Below, in pieces: positions 7,797 through 16,520 of a stretch of 41,648 nucleotides of DNA. A model generated the notes under the pieces. The model saw only the letters and a program-made list of their open reading frames with translations, made no database searches and was not told where the DNA came from. The position numbers and the translations under genes are program-made. The stretch is from positions 1-41,648 of the forward strand of contig CAAFVW010000050.1 in NCBI GenBank assembly GCA_900766575.1, read 5' to 3'. The first letter of the stretch is position 1. Every line of letters starts with the position of its first letter. Source of the DNA: Lachnospiraceae bacterium. GTDB lineage: Bacteria > Bacillota > Clostridia > Lachnospirales > Lachnospiraceae.

Positions 7797-9413
7797 CGGT
7801 GCTTCTTCTCCCTTGCCCTGTGTATGGTCTTTCTTTCTTAATTTTCTGAGCTTTGGCAGTTTCAAAAGCAGAATTCCCATCCGGTACAGTCCCTCCGGTG
7901 CATACAGAATCATAAATACACAATAGGGGAACATATACCGGCTCTTGGCCTCCCACAGAATACTAAACAAAAATCCGCCAAAAACTGCGATCCAGGGCAG
8001 CCATAGAGCTGTGGGAACTTCCTTTTTCTTCCACCACAGTGTTCCCAGCATTACCAGTGCCATAAGTCCGGCCAGATACAGAATGCTTTGGTAATAATTC
8101 GAGAATTTCCATACAATTCTTCCCAGTGTTCCATAATACAGACTCTCAAGGAGCAGTGGCACCTCTGCCCCTTCTTCAAAATTCGCTGTGGTCTCCAATG
8201 CCGCATACATCGGCTCGATCCACTGCCCCTCCAGCTTATCTTTGAAAAAGCGGTATGCCTTCACCGGATCCTGTGAGAATTCTCCCAGCCGTTCACGAAT
8301 GTATTCTTTTCCCTGCTGTGCCGCGGGTTCCTGTTGAAAATCGTATCTTTCAAACGTGGTCTGCTGATACCGGTTGTAGACGCCGGCTCTTCCCTCTGTC
8401 TCCTGCAGCCCCATGGAAACCCACAGAATGCTGGGAATGCCGACTCCGCTCGGATATCCCGAACGGACTTCATATACTGCATCTACCGCTTTCACAGACA
8501 GCACTGCTGTCAGCAGAATCGCTGTTCCCGCCAGAAGATACTGTATTTTCCGTTTCCTGAGACTGATTAAAAGAACATAGATTGCCACGGCAATCAGGAT
8601 GACCCATGTATTTTTTCTGGCAAGTACGGACACTCCCGCTGCGAATGCCGCCAGCACAATATATCTCTTCTGTCCGGAACGTTCATAGGCCGCCATTCCA
8701 TAGAACAGAACCGTTCCAAAGCTGATACTGAGAACATCACCATAGATATATGGAAGATAGAATAAAAAGGGCACAAACCCCAACATCATCACGCAATAAA
8801 CTATCCGGAATACCGGTCTGTCTGTGCTCAGTTTCAAAAATCCATACCCTGCCAGAATCGTAACCACCCACCATACGACATGGAGAAGCTTGGCCGGCTT
8901 ATAATTAAAGTCGCCGAACAGAGTGAACAGTATCTCATACAGGATTCCCAGCCCCTTCTGCTGCTGGTACATTCCTACATAGCCACCCGGACTCAGCATA
9001 CTGAAATTTCCTTCCCTGCAATATGCCGCAAATGCGGTGGTACTGATCTGGTCTCCGTTCGGATAATACGGGTTCTTCAAAACATAAAAACTGCCCACAA
9101 CAAACGCCACGGCGCAGGTCACTGTCAGAGTGCAGATGCATATTTTTTCCTGCCGGATTTCATTTTTTCCCTGAAGCAGCTCATCAATAGCGACTGTCAC
9201 CAAAGCTGCCACCGCAAACAACAGAAGATGTTTCCAGCTGCTGTCCTTTATCAATCGGCCTCTCGCCGGAAAATCCACTGCGCCGTAATAAGAATACCTA
9301 CAGGCCCAATAACTCAGGAGCATCATCATTGCCAGGGCACACAGCAATAATATTCCCAGCAATACCCGATATATTTTTTGGAATTTCTCTGTTGGCAAAT
9401 GCTTGGTATCCAT
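7779..9413 (-). CDS. Polytopic membrane protein, GT-C glycosyltransferase-like
   Basis: The 544-residue protein has an N-terminal membrane segment (about residues 14-36) followed by roughly ten more hydrophobic segments, then a charged cytoplasmic tail. A loop after the second or third membrane segment contains YPNGDQISTTAFAAYCREGN. An acidic residue in the first large external loop is typical of lipid-phosphate-sugar-dependent GT-C enzymes (PMT/ArnT-like). A later soluble region (about 310-400) is followed by more membrane spans. I infer transfer of a sugar to a cell-surface polymer or protein, but no family signature fixes donor or acceptor. It has its own promoter (9459-9487), divergent from the SRP RNA gene. 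Confidence 0.6.
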   Translation of the reverse strand: MDTKHLPTEKFQKIYRVLLGILLLCALAMMMLLSYWACRYSYYGAVDFPARGRLIKDSSWKHLLLFAVAALVTVAIDELLQGKNEIRQEKICICTLTVTCAVAFVVGSFYVLKNPYYPNGDQISTTAFAAYCREGNFSMLSPGGYVGMYQQQKGLGILYEILFTLFGDFNYKPAKLLHVVWWVVTILAGYGFLKLSTDRPVFRIVYCVMMLGFVPFLFYLPYIYGDVLSISFGTVLFYGMAAYERSGQKRYIVLAAFAAGVSVLARKNTWVILIAVAIYVLLISLRKRKIQYLLAGTAILLTAVLSVKAVDAVYEVRSGYPSGVGIPSILWVSMGLQETEGRAGVYNRYQQTTFERYDFQQEPAAQQGKEYIRERLGEFSQDPVKAYRFFKDKLEGQWIEPMYAALETTANFEEGAEVPLLLESLYYGTLGRIVWKFSNYYQSILYLAGLMALVMLGTLWWKKKEVPTALWLPWIAVFGGFLFSILWEAKSRYMFPYCVFMILYAPEGLYRMGILLLKLPKLRKLRKKDHTQGKGEEAPLRETA

Positions 9414-9458
9414 TTCTTCCGGTATCCTTTTCTCCGTAAATCACCCATTGTTACGTTG

Positions 9459-9487
9459 ATTATAGCACGTTTGAACATATCCTTCAA
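9459..9487 (-). promoter_or_regulatory. Promoter of the GT-C-like membrane protein
   Basis: TTGAAG (9482-9487), 17 bp, TATAAT (9459-9464) on the minus strand, 46 bp before the start codon. Confidence 0.65.
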
Positions 9488-9498
9488 GACAAAGAGAC

Positions 9499-9527
9499 TT
9501 GACAAACGCCGGGGAACAGGATACACT
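9499..9527 (+). promoter_or_regulatory. SRP RNA promoter
   Basis: A consensus TTGACA (9499-9504) is followed after 17 bp by TACACT (9522-9527). This predicts a start at about 9533-9535, exactly where the RNA's terminal helix begins. Confidence 0.8.
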
Positions 9528-9532
9528 AAAAA

Positions 9533-9697
9533 GGCCGTACATGTCCGGTATCATGGCATCAGTGATGAAACTCGGTCTTACGCAATGGGAATCTACGAAC
9601 CGTGTCAGGTTGGGAACAAAGCAGCACTAAGTAGAACCTTCCATGTGCCGTGAGGAAACTGGGTGGAGCTGTTGTTCTGATCCGGCATGTGCGGTTT
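9533..9697 (+). ncRNA. ffs: Signal recognition particle RNA (4.5S-like)
   Basis: The apical domain is recognisable from GTGTCAGG, a small hairpin, then AGCAGCACTAAG, the conserved asymmetric loop that binds Ffh. The apical tetraloop is GGAA (9613-9616), closed by TTG/CAA. Many bacteria have TCC/GGA there, so pairing is kept with different bases. The ends pair: GCCGTACATGTCCGG at the 5' side with CCGGCATGTGCGG at the 3' side (G-U pairs included). Intermediate arms such as TCTAC/GTAGA also match. The length of about 165 nt lies between the short (~100) and long (~270) bacterial types. A short T-run (GGTTTTG) follows the terminal helix. It guides nascent membrane proteins to the membrane with Ffh and FtsY. 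Confidence 0.9.
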
Positions 9698-9766
9698 TGA
9701 TATTTGTACACTAAAATGTTTCCGAACATTGTTTCTTGCGTTTAAAATAAGAGGTGCTTACGAACC

Positions 9767-10723
9767 GTGGCCGACAATACATTTTTCCACGAATCTATCA
9801 TCCGGGATGCCGATGAATGGTACCGGATCATCCTGTCCGACTGTACCCTTTGTCCCAGATTCTGCCATGTCAACCGTCTGGACGGGCAGACCGGTTATTG
9901 TGGACAGACCGCCGAAATCATGGCTGCCAGAGCCTCTCTGCATTATTGGGAGGAGCCTTGTATCTCCGGCACTTCCGGCTCCGGCACAGTCTTTTTCTCT
10001 GGCTGCAGTCTGCGCTGTATTTTCTGTCAGAATCACAATATTGCTCTGGGAAAAGCCGGACGTGTTATTTCCCCCGGTCATCTGGTGGAAATCTTTCTTC
10101 AGCTGCAGGAACAAGGGGCGAATAACATCAATCTTGTCACTCCGACACATTTTCTTCCCCAGATCGTCCTCGCTCTGAAACAGGCAAAAAATCAGGGGCT
10201 GTCCATCCCTGTCGTATACAACACCGGAAGCTATGAATCTCCGGAAGCCCTACGGCATCTGGAAGGACTGGTAGATATCTATCTGCCGGATCTGAAATAT
10301 TTCTCCCCGGAACTTTCTGCTACATATTCTCATACACCGGACTATTTCGGCACAGCCTGCGCCGCCATAGCGGAGATGTACCGGCAGGTCGGCGATCCGG
10401 TCACAGACAATACTACCGGTCTGATGAAACGGGGAATTATCGTACGTCATCTGCTTCTGCCGGGACAGACGAAAGATTCCAAGAAGATCCTGCGCTATCT
10501 CCATGAGACTTACGGTGATCACATTTATATCAGCATTATGAACCAGTATACACCATTGCCGCAGGTAGCCGGCATAGAAGCTCTCAACCGTACCGTAACC
10601 CCGGAAGAATACGAACGGGTGCTGCGATTTGCGGAACGGATCGGCATTGAACGGGGCTTCCGTCAGGAGGGAACCGCCGCCAGTGAAAGCTTCATTCCGG
10701 AATTCGACGAACGGGGACTGTGA
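9767..10723 (+). CDS. Radical SAM protein, PflA-like (COG1313-type)
   Basis: The 318-residue protein begins at a GTG (9767) preceded by GAGGTG. It has a Cys-rich N-terminal segment (CTLCPRFCHVNR, about residues 23-34). A radical SAM cluster motif follows, FFSGCSLRCIFCQNHN (about residues 73-88), whose CxxxCxxC cysteines bind the 4Fe-4S cluster. Downstream segments such as DIYLPDLKYFSPELSATYS and KRGIIVRHLLLPGQTKDSK fit the partial TIM barrel of 'pyruvate formate-lyase activating enzyme-like' proteins. The family is widespread but most members have no proven substrate. True PFL activase function is unlikely because no formate-lyase gene is adjacent. It lies 69 bp downstream of the SRP RNA and converges with the next gene, 5 bp apart. 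Confidence 0.88.
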   Translation: MADNTFFHESIIRDADEWYRIILSDCTLCPRFCHVNRLDGQTGYCGQTAEIMAARASLHYWEEPCISGTSGSGTVFFSGCSLRCIFCQNHNIALGKAGRVISPGHLVEIFLQLQEQGANNINLVTPTHFLPQIVLALKQAKNQGLSIPVVYNTGSYESPEALRHLEGLVDIYLPDLKYFSPELSATYSHTPDYFGTACAAIAEMYRQVGDPVTDNTTGLMKRGIIVRHLLLPGQTKDSKKILRYLHETYGDHIYISIMNQYTPLPQVAGIEALNRTVTPEEYERVLRFAERIGIERGFRQEGTAASESFIPEFDERGL

Positions 10724-10728
10724 GGCTA

Positions 10729-11604
10729 TCACAGTTCCACCGAGATCAGATAATATCCGAAATCCCCTTCCCAGGCCGGTTCTCTGGTTCCTTCAAAGCT
10801 TTCAAAGCCAAACATTCTGGCCACCTGTTTCTCCCTCTCGTAAAAATTTCCCGGAACACCTATGTAATATTTCACCTGATCCGGCGTCTCCTGCCGCATC
10901 AGAAGCAGATGTCTGTAATTATAATAACCATGCAGCAGGAAGCTGTTATGGGTCATCTGGTAGCACCGCTCCCGCAGCACCACAAAATCTTCCGGTCCTA
11001 CAGAGAGGAATTCTCTGGTATCACGGAAAGGATGGATATGGGGATAGATACTGCTTAACTGCTCCCATTTGGTATCCTTCATATGCAGAGAGTATTCCGC
11101 ATCGGCTTTCTTCGCTGTCGTCCCTGTCTGCTCCGGGGTTCTTTGCAGTTGTTCCTGTGCCTTTGGCAGCTGTTCCTGCACTTTTGGTAATAGTTCGTGA
11201 TCGCCTCGGCTCCGTTCCTGTTCTTCGATCTCCTTCACGGCTTTTGGCTTTGACACAACTATCTTTTTCATGTTTCCGGTTCCGGCAAAGCTCCCCACAA
11301 CCACAAGATCCTGTCCCAGAAGAATCCGGATTCCCAATATCGGATTCCGGTCTTCTTTGCCCGGAATCCTTTTTACACAGGAAGCCCTTCCCCATTCTGC
11401 CGTCATTTCACACAGCAATTCCTCTCCACTCTCCCGATTCAGATATAATGGCATCGTCCTGCCCTGCGAAAAATTCTGACCGGTCAGCTGTACCGTCAGA
11501 ATATCTTCGTTCTCCATGCTTTCCAGCTTTGCATATCCGGCACTTTGGATCCGTTGCCCGTTTTCGCGCAGTTCCAGATAGCTGATCTGTTTCCGATATG
11601 ACAT
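10729..11604 (-). CDS. Conserved hypothetical protein (possibly DUF6128-type)
   Basis: I do not recognise a function. The 291-residue protein has an N-terminal beta-rich region (about 1-120) and a low-complexity Gln/Pro/Glu linker with repeated LPKVQEQ-like units (about 145-175). The C-terminal domain, with IYPHIHPF, VLRERCYQMTHNSFLLHGYY, YIGVPGNFYEREKQVARMFG and FGYYLISVEL, is the kind annotated in Lachnospiraceae as a domain of unknown function, perhaps DUF6128 (from memory, uncertain). No signal peptide or membrane segment is seen. The start at 11604 is set by AGGGGGA six bases upstream. That ribosome site forms the 3' arm of a 14-bp hairpin (11611-11649), so expression may be limited at translation or by termination. 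Confidence 0.75.
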   Translation of the reverse strand: MSYRKQISYLELRENGQRIQSAGYAKLESMENEDILTVQLTGQNFSQGRTMPLYLNRESGEELLCEMTAEWGRASCVKRIPGKEDRNPILGIRILLGQDLVVVGSFAGTGNMKKIVVSKPKAVKEIEEQERSRGDHELLPKVQEQLPKAQEQLQRTPEQTGTTAKKADAEYSLHMKDTKWEQLSSIYPHIHPFRDTREFLSVGPEDFVVLRERCYQMTHNSFLLHGYYNYRHLLLMRQETPDQVKYYIGVPGNFYEREKQVARMFGFESFEGTREPAWEGDFGYYLISVEL

Positions 11605-11649
11605 AAAAATCCCCCTGCATAAAGTTTCTATCTATCTTTATGCAGGGGG
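11605..11649 (-). terminator. Terminator-like hairpin overlapping the next gene's ribosome site
   Basis: On the minus strand CCCCCTGCATAAAG (11611-11624 complement) pairs perfectly over 14 bp with CTTTATGCAGGGGG across an 11-nt loop, followed by ATTTTT. It begins 6 bp after the cdaR-like stop codon. The 3' arm GGGGG plus the following A is the Shine-Dalgarno of the gene starting at 11604, and the T-run is its spacer. Confidence 0.8.
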
Positions 11650-11655
11650 TTGTCC

Positions 11656-12753
11656 TTAATATTCCTGGCTGTCCAGATATTTCATGTAATTTACGACCAT
11701 TAATGCGATCTTAAAGGTCAAGGCATCGTCAAAGCTGCGCAGATCCAGTCCGGTGCTCTTCTGAATCTTCTCAATACGGTATACCAATGTATTACGATGT
11801 ACAAACAGCTGTCGGGAAGTCTCCGATACATTCAGGTTGTTCTCGAAGAACTTATTCAGAGTATTCAGGGTCTCTTCGTCCAGATCTGCAGGTACATTGT
11901 CACCGAAGATCTCTTCTATGAAAATCTTACACAGATTCACCGGCAGCTGATAAATCAATCGTCCGATTCCCAGTGTGCTGTAGGCAACTACTTTCTTCTC
12001 TGCATAGAAGATTTTACCGACATCCAGTGCCATCTTGGCTTCCTTGTAGGACTTGGAGACATCCTTCAGCTCCTGTACCACAGTGCCGTAAGCTACCTTT
12101 ACATCCAGCAATGCTTCCGCATTCATCATAGCTACAATGGTCTCTGCCAACTCATGCAACGTCTCCGGTGTTGTGGTATTCTCTACGGATTTGATCAGTA
12201 TGAGGCTGGATTCGTCTACAGCCGTCACATAATCTCCTGCCTGTGGGGAAAACATGCTCTTCAATACCTCAGATACAATGCCATCCTTCTCATCTTTGGT
12301 TTCAATCAGGTATACGGCTCTGGGACAGCTGACTTCCACGTGAAGCTTCTTCGCCCTGTTGTAAACATCAACTAACAGCAGATTATCCAACAGTAAATTC
12401 TGGAAGAAATTATTGCGGTCAAATCGCTCTTTATAGGCGATAACGAGATTCTGAATCTGGCTGACAGCAATCTTGCCTACCATGTATACGTCATCCGTCA
12501 TTCCACGCGCTTCCAATACGTATAAAAGTTCCCCTTCATCACGGATCTTCAGCAGATGATGTACTCCTATTACCTGGCTGTCCGCCGGAGAAACAGCAAA
12601 ACCTGTGATCAGTTCCGTAGTGATATCATCTTTTTCCATGGTGGATGCTACTACGGATCCGTTCAGATCATAGACTCCAAGGTCTACTTTGGTAATCGCT
12701 TTTAATTCGTCGATACTTGTCTGTATAATCTGGCCTGTAATCATATTTTCCAC
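11656..12753 (-). CDS. CdaR/PucR-type transcriptional regulator
   Basis: The 365-residue protein has an N-terminal sugar-diacid-recognition-like domain (about 1-130). It contains LKAITKVDLGVYDLNGSVVA and VYMVGKIAVSQIQNLVIAY. A middle GGDEF-like/PucR linker region follows, and the C-terminal helix-turn-helix is of the PucR type, centred on VSETSRQLFVHRNTLVYRIE (about residues 310-335). Members activate genes for sugar-acid or other carbon-source use, but this one is not next to glucarate or glycerate genes. The start at 12753 has AAAGGCGTGG upstream. It has its own promoter and is separated from msmX by a terminator. Target genes cannot be named. Confidence 0.87.
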   Translation of the reverse strand: MENMITGQIIQTSIDELKAITKVDLGVYDLNGSVVASTMEKDDITTELITGFAVSPADSQVIGVHHLLKIRDEGELLYVLEARGMTDDVYMVGKIAVSQIQNLVIAYKERFDRNNFFQNLLLDNLLLVDVYNRAKKLHVEVSCPRAVYLIETKDEKDGIVSEVLKSMFSPQAGDYVTAVDESSLILIKSVENTTTPETLHELAETIVAMMNAEALLDVKVAYGTVVQELKDVSKSYKEAKMALDVGKIFYAEKKVVAYSTLGIGRLIYQLPVNLCKIFIEEIFGDNVPADLDEETLNTLNKFFENNLNVSETSRQLFVHRNTLVYRIEKIQKSTGLDLRSFDDALTFKIALMVVNYMKYLDSQEY

Positions 12754-12776
12754 GCCTTTCCTTTAATCTATTTATA

Positions 12777-12805
12777 AGTATAATTGATTTATCTTGCCCG
12801 CGCAA
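12777..12805 (-). promoter_or_regulatory. Promoter of the CdaR-like gene
   Basis: TTGCGC (12800-12805), 17 bp, TATACT (12777-12782) on the minus strand, placed between the msmX terminator and the start codon. Confidence 0.5.
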
Positions 12806-12814
12806 GCAGAAAGC

Positions 12815-12851
12815 TGAAAAAAGCCCTGTCTGCATTCACAGACAGGGCTTT
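12815..12851 (-). terminator. Intrinsic terminator of msmX
   Basis: AAAGCCCTGTCTG, loop TGAATG, CAGACAGGGCTTT followed by further T on the minus strand; 23 bp past the msmX stop codon. Confidence 0.88.
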
Positions 12852-12874
12852 GAAATCTCTTATTAAGATTAAGA

Positions 12875-13987
12875 CTAGTTGGTAATAACCTGCTCGGTCT
12901 CTTTGTCGAATACGTGGATCTTTTCAACATCCAGAGCGAACTTAACGGTATCGCCAGGTCTGGCAGTGGTACGAGAATCTACTCTTGCGGTCATAGGGAA
13001 CTCGTCAAGATCGAAGTACAGATATACTTCTGCACCAAGTAACTCGTAAACCTTGATGGTAGAGGTAAATACGCTCTGAGGAGAGGTCTCGATGTACATC
13101 TCGGAATCATATACATCCTCAGGACGGATACCAAAGGTAACAACCTTTCCATCGTAACCGCCATCGATCAGCTTCTTGGACTTAGCGGGAGGAAGGGGAA
13201 TGCTGTGGCCTGCGATAACCAGGTTAGCGATGTCGCCTTCTACCTTAACAGTAGCATCCAGGAAGTTCATCTGCGGAGATCCCATGAATCCTGCTACGAA
13301 CAGGTTGCAAGGCTTCTCATACAGGTTCTGAGGAGTATCTACCTGCTGGATAACGCCGTCCTTCATAACAACGATTCTGGTACCAAGGGTCATAGCCTCG
13401 GTCTGGTCATGTGTAACGTAGATGATGGTGGTGCCCAGTCTCTGATGCAGCTTAGCGATCTCGATACGCATCTGTACACGCAGCTTAGCATCCAGGTTGG
13501 ACAGAGGCTCATCCATCAGGAATACCTTAGGGTTACGAACGATTGCACGTCCCATAGCAACACGCTGTCTCTGACCACCGGACAGAGCCTTGGGCTTACG
13601 ATCAAGCAGCGGAGTCAGATCCAGGATCTTAGCTGCTTCCTTAACCATCTTGTCAATCTGATCCTTGGGAACTTTTCTCAGCTTCAGACCAAATGCCATG
13701 TTGTCATATACGGACATATGAGGATACAGAGCGTAGTTCTGGAATACCATTGCGATATCTCTGTCCTTAGGCTCTACATCGTTAACTACTCTGTCACCGA
13801 TCTTCAGTTCACCGGAAGAGATATCTTCCAGACCTGCGATCATACGAAGAGTGGTGGACTTACCACATCCGGAAGGACCTACGAAAATAATGAACTCCTG
13901 ATCTGCGATCTCAAGGTTGAAATCCTTAACAGCTTCAAAACCGTTAGGATATACTTTGCAGACATTCTTTAAAGATAAACTTGCCAT
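12875..13987 (-). CDS. msmX: Sugar ABC transporter ATPase, MsmX/UgpC family
   Basis: This 370-residue ATPase energises carbohydrate importers and in Gram-positives is often shared by several systems. Walker A is GPSGCGKST (about residues 38-46), Q-loop VFQNYALYPHM, signature LSGGQRQRVAMGRAI (about 134-148), Walker B VFLMDEPLSNLD and the switch histidine in IYVTHDQTEAM. The C-terminal ~130 residues form the MalK-type OB-fold regulatory domain (FGIRPEDVYDSE). The start at 13987 follows AAAGGAG. It is monocistronic, with no permease next to it, which supports a shared role. That role would include the partial binding-protein system at 1-618. A TATACT -10 box sits about 75 bp upstream of the start codon. 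Confidence 0.94.
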   Translation of the reverse strand: MASLSLKNVCKVYPNGFEAVKDFNLEIADQEFIIFVGPSGCGKSTTLRMIAGLEDISSGELKIGDRVVNDVEPKDRDIAMVFQNYALYPHMSVYDNMAFGLKLRKVPKDQIDKMVKEAAKILDLTPLLDRKPKALSGGQRQRVAMGRAIVRNPKVFLMDEPLSNLDAKLRVQMRIEIAKLHQRLGTTIIYVTHDQTEAMTLGTRIVVMKDGVIQQVDTPQNLYEKPCNLFVAGFMGSPQMNFLDATVKVEGDIANLVIAGHSIPLPPAKSKKLIDGGYDGKVVTFGIRPEDVYDSEMYIETSPQSVFTSTIKVYELLGAEVYLYFDLDEFPMTARVDSRTTARPGDTVKFALDVEKIHVFDKETEQVITN

Positions 13988-14221
13988 TTGAAAATACTCC
14001 TTTCATATTTACAATGTTACTTTCTCTCATTGTGAAACGTTATGTCTCGTTTGAATCTGCATTCAGTATAACGAAAATCACAAAAATGTGCCATACCACT
14101 ATTTCACAAAGATTTTGAATCATATTGTAAGAATTGCTTATAAAGTTTGTCTATTTTCGAAATGCTTGTCAGATTGAACAAATTCATCCGCATTTCTTAG
14201 ACATTTTCCACAAGGACCGCC

Positions 14222-15715
14222 TTACTTTGTCTCTGTTTCCGGCTTTTTGTAGAAGCTAAGCTGGTTTTTACCATGCCTTTTTGACACATACAGCGCATTA
14301 TCCGCAGCTTTATACAATTCCTCAAAGGTTTTGCCGTCGCCGGGGAAGACCGCGGCTCCCACGCTGGCCGTTACGGAATACTTTACATATTCTCCCACTT
14401 CAAACTGATGGAAGAACTGTTCGATCTTCCTGCCTTCCCTCTCGATCATGCTAATCTCACGGATATCCTTCAGAAATACCATGAATTCATCACCGCCGGT
14501 ACGTCCCACGACATCCGTGGCACGGAACATGGACTGAAGACGGACTGCCAGGCTGCGGAGTACCTCGTCTCCGAAGGCATGTCCCATGGTATCATTGATC
14601 TTCTTGAAATTATCCACATCCAGGACGAACAGCACACCCTGTTTGGCGGGATATTGTTCCATATATTCACGTATCTTACGCTCTGTGGCCATCTTGTTGT
14701 TCAGATCGGTCAGCAGGTCGGTATCTGCCTTATCTTCCAGAACCTTACTGTGTTCGGATGCTTTGATACGCACCAGCATATTGATCACGGTAATCACCAT
14801 AAGCGCTACAGCGATGGAACTACTGATCTTAATGATCAGATTCACAATAGGTCTGCGGAAGGACTGCTGAATACCGGACAGATAGGATTCATCGATGCCT
14901 ACCACCAGATTCCAGTCTGTGTCCGCAATGGGAAAATGGCAGAGTATCTTACCTACGCCATTTTCCTCAATATGTAAAATACCGCTGTTGCCCTTCTGCT
15001 GCTGTCTTTCAAACAGCGTCCAGTTTCCGAGACTCTCTGCTACATCCTTTAAGGAATTCCAGAAGTCATTTCTGAGGATGGTGGTCTGCTCTGTGGCACC
15101 ATAGCTTGCCATAACAGTACCGTTTCGATTCACCATGGAGAAAAATGCCTGATCTCCATATACGGAATTATCGAAGAAATCTGACATCTCCGCCGGATCC
15201 ATATAACTGAGCAGATATCCGGTCACATTTCCTGAATTTGTAACCGGGCATACATAGATGAAAGCGGTCTGTCCGTTAATCCCGTCATCTCTGGCAAACA
15301 GATAATGAGGGGATTCACCGAGGATACTGTCATAGTAATTCAGTTCAGTCATTTCAATCTGCCGTCTGTCATTCAGATAGCCCATGCCATTGGCTGCGCA
15401 GTATGCAGCCATATATGCATCACTGGCTTTCATCAGTGTATCCAGCTTCTCATTCAGAAACGCAGCACTTCTGTCCGGCCGTTGGGTCATGACCGATGCG
15501 ACCGCATCCGTGATATTTTCCAATGCGTTCAGCTTATCCTCTACTCCGACAGCATAATACAAACCAATTTGTTCCACCTGGTCGTCCACAACAGTCTGTA
15601 TGGCTGTGTCCATCTTATTATTAAAGTCATATATGCTCAGGGCCAGTGCAATGACTAACAATACACATGGTAGAATCCATTGGAGGAAATTTTCCCATAT
15701 TTTTCTCTTCTGCAT
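14222..15715 (-). CDS. Membrane diguanylate cyclase with extracellular Cache-like sensor
   Basis: The 497-residue protein makes cyclic di-GMP from two GTP. A membrane segment (about 12-29) and a second (about 290-312) enclose an extracellular region of ~255 residues. That region looks like a dCache ligand sensor, with GMGYLNDRRQ and IYVCPVTNSGNVTGYLLSYM. After a short linker comes the GGDEF domain (about 330-490): DTDLLTDLNNK, FVLDVDNFKKINDTMGHAFGD and the active site GGDEF at residues 407-411. An RxxD inhibitory site (RATD) sits exactly five residues before GGDEF, so product inhibition is expected. It is last in a run of minus-strand genes (hydrolase, GNAT, YesL-like, then this one 71 bp further). 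The opposing enzyme lies about 5 kb away at 20598. Confidence 0.94.
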   Translation of the reverse strand: MQKRKIWENFLQWILPCVLLVIALALSIYDFNNKMDTAIQTVVDDQVEQIGLYYAVGVEDKLNALENITDAVASVMTQRPDRSAAFLNEKLDTLMKASDAYMAAYCAANGMGYLNDRRQIEMTELNYYDSILGESPHYLFARDDGINGQTAFIYVCPVTNSGNVTGYLLSYMDPAEMSDFFDNSVYGDQAFFSMVNRNGTVMASYGATEQTTILRNDFWNSLKDVAESLGNWTLFERQQQKGNSGILHIEENGVGKILCHFPIADTDWNLVVGIDESYLSGIQQSFRRPIVNLIIKISSSIAVALMVITVINMLVRIKASEHSKVLEDKADTDLLTDLNNKMATERKIREYMEQYPAKQGVLFVLDVDNFKKINDTMGHAFGDEVLRSLAVRLQSMFRATDVVGRTGGDEFMVFLKDIREISMIEREGRKIEQFFHQFEVGEYVKYSVTASVGAAVFPGDGKTFEELYKAADNALYVSKRHGKNQLSFYKKPETETK

Positions 15716-15786
15716 TTTCTGAACACCTCTTATCTGCTGTCTGTAAAACCGTAGTTCTTCAGGGCTCTGCCTGGCAGGAATCCCAG

Positions 15787-16497
15787 CTACTTATCTTCTA
15801 TCTTGATATTCGGATCAAGCTCATCGTGAAATACCCGTTCATCCTCTTCCGGAGAGATTTCCGGTGCAGGCTCCTGCTCTGACAACAGCTGATCTTCCAG
15901 CTTCTGGAAGAATTTGTTGTACAACATAGCGGAAGCATACGCCGGCAGTGAAAAGCCAAACAGGAAAATAATCGGTATCAGTCTCAGAGATACCAGATAA
16001 ATGATCAGCGGAAAAAATGCCATCACAAGCATCACAACTGTCTTGGGCAGCTGTAAAATGCTCATGATAAAAGCGTTGCGGATGGTTCCCATAATCGTAT
16101 TATCAAACCTGGCAAGTACCGGGAATACATACAGGGCCGTACAGATTACCAATACCGCTGCTGCCATGATCAGCACGATCATCACCTGGCTGAACTGTAT
16201 TCCGGATTTCGTAATAATATAGTAATCACCGCCAAGAACTGCTGCTACCGCCAGCAGCATCAGCCAGATCAACGTTGCCTGACGGAAATTGGTTTTAAAA
16301 GATTTAAAAAAGCTTCTGGTAATATAGCTCTCCTCATTACGTACAATCTTCAGTGCCACATAGTGCATGGATGTGAATGCCGCTCCTGCGGTAATAATGG
16401 GGATACAGCAGATCAGGGTCAGAATATTGAGCCACATCAGGTCTGCCATTTTGTTCAGTACATTCATTAAAGGGCTGTCCAAGTCAAAAATTTTCAT
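15787..16497 (-). CDS. YesL-like (DUF624) membrane protein
   Basis: The 236-residue protein has an N-terminal FDLDSPLMNVLNKMADLMWL, characteristic of DUF624/YesL proteins, followed by five or six hydrophobic helices. They begin NILTLICCIPIITAGAAF and include IIYLVSLRLIPIIFLFGFSL. The tail is acidic. YesL proteins usually accompany carbohydrate ABC importers, but their biochemical role is unproven. Here it sits 23 bp after a GNAT gene and 71 bp before the diguanylate cyclase, which is unusual company. The start at 16497 follows AAAGGA with a 9-nt gap. Confidence 0.82.
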   Translation of the reverse strand: MKIFDLDSPLMNVLNKMADLMWLNILTLICCIPIITAGAAFTSMHYVALKIVRNEESYITRSFFKSFKTNFRQATLIWLMLLAVAAVLGGDYYIITKSGIQFSQVMIVLIMAAAVLVICTALYVFPVLARFDNTIMGTIRNAFIMSILQLPKTVVMLVMAFFPLIIYLVSLRLIPIIFLFGFSLPAYASAMLYNKFFQKLEDQLLSEQEPAPEISPEEDERVFHDELDPNIKIEDK

Positions 16498-16520
16498 TTA
16501 CGTCTTATCCTTTTCTGTTT

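Noticed and set aside
9767..10723. Genuine pyruvate formate-lyase activase (pflA)
   Set aside because: No formate-lyase gene is nearby and the extra N-terminal cysteine segment fits the separate COG1313-type family better.
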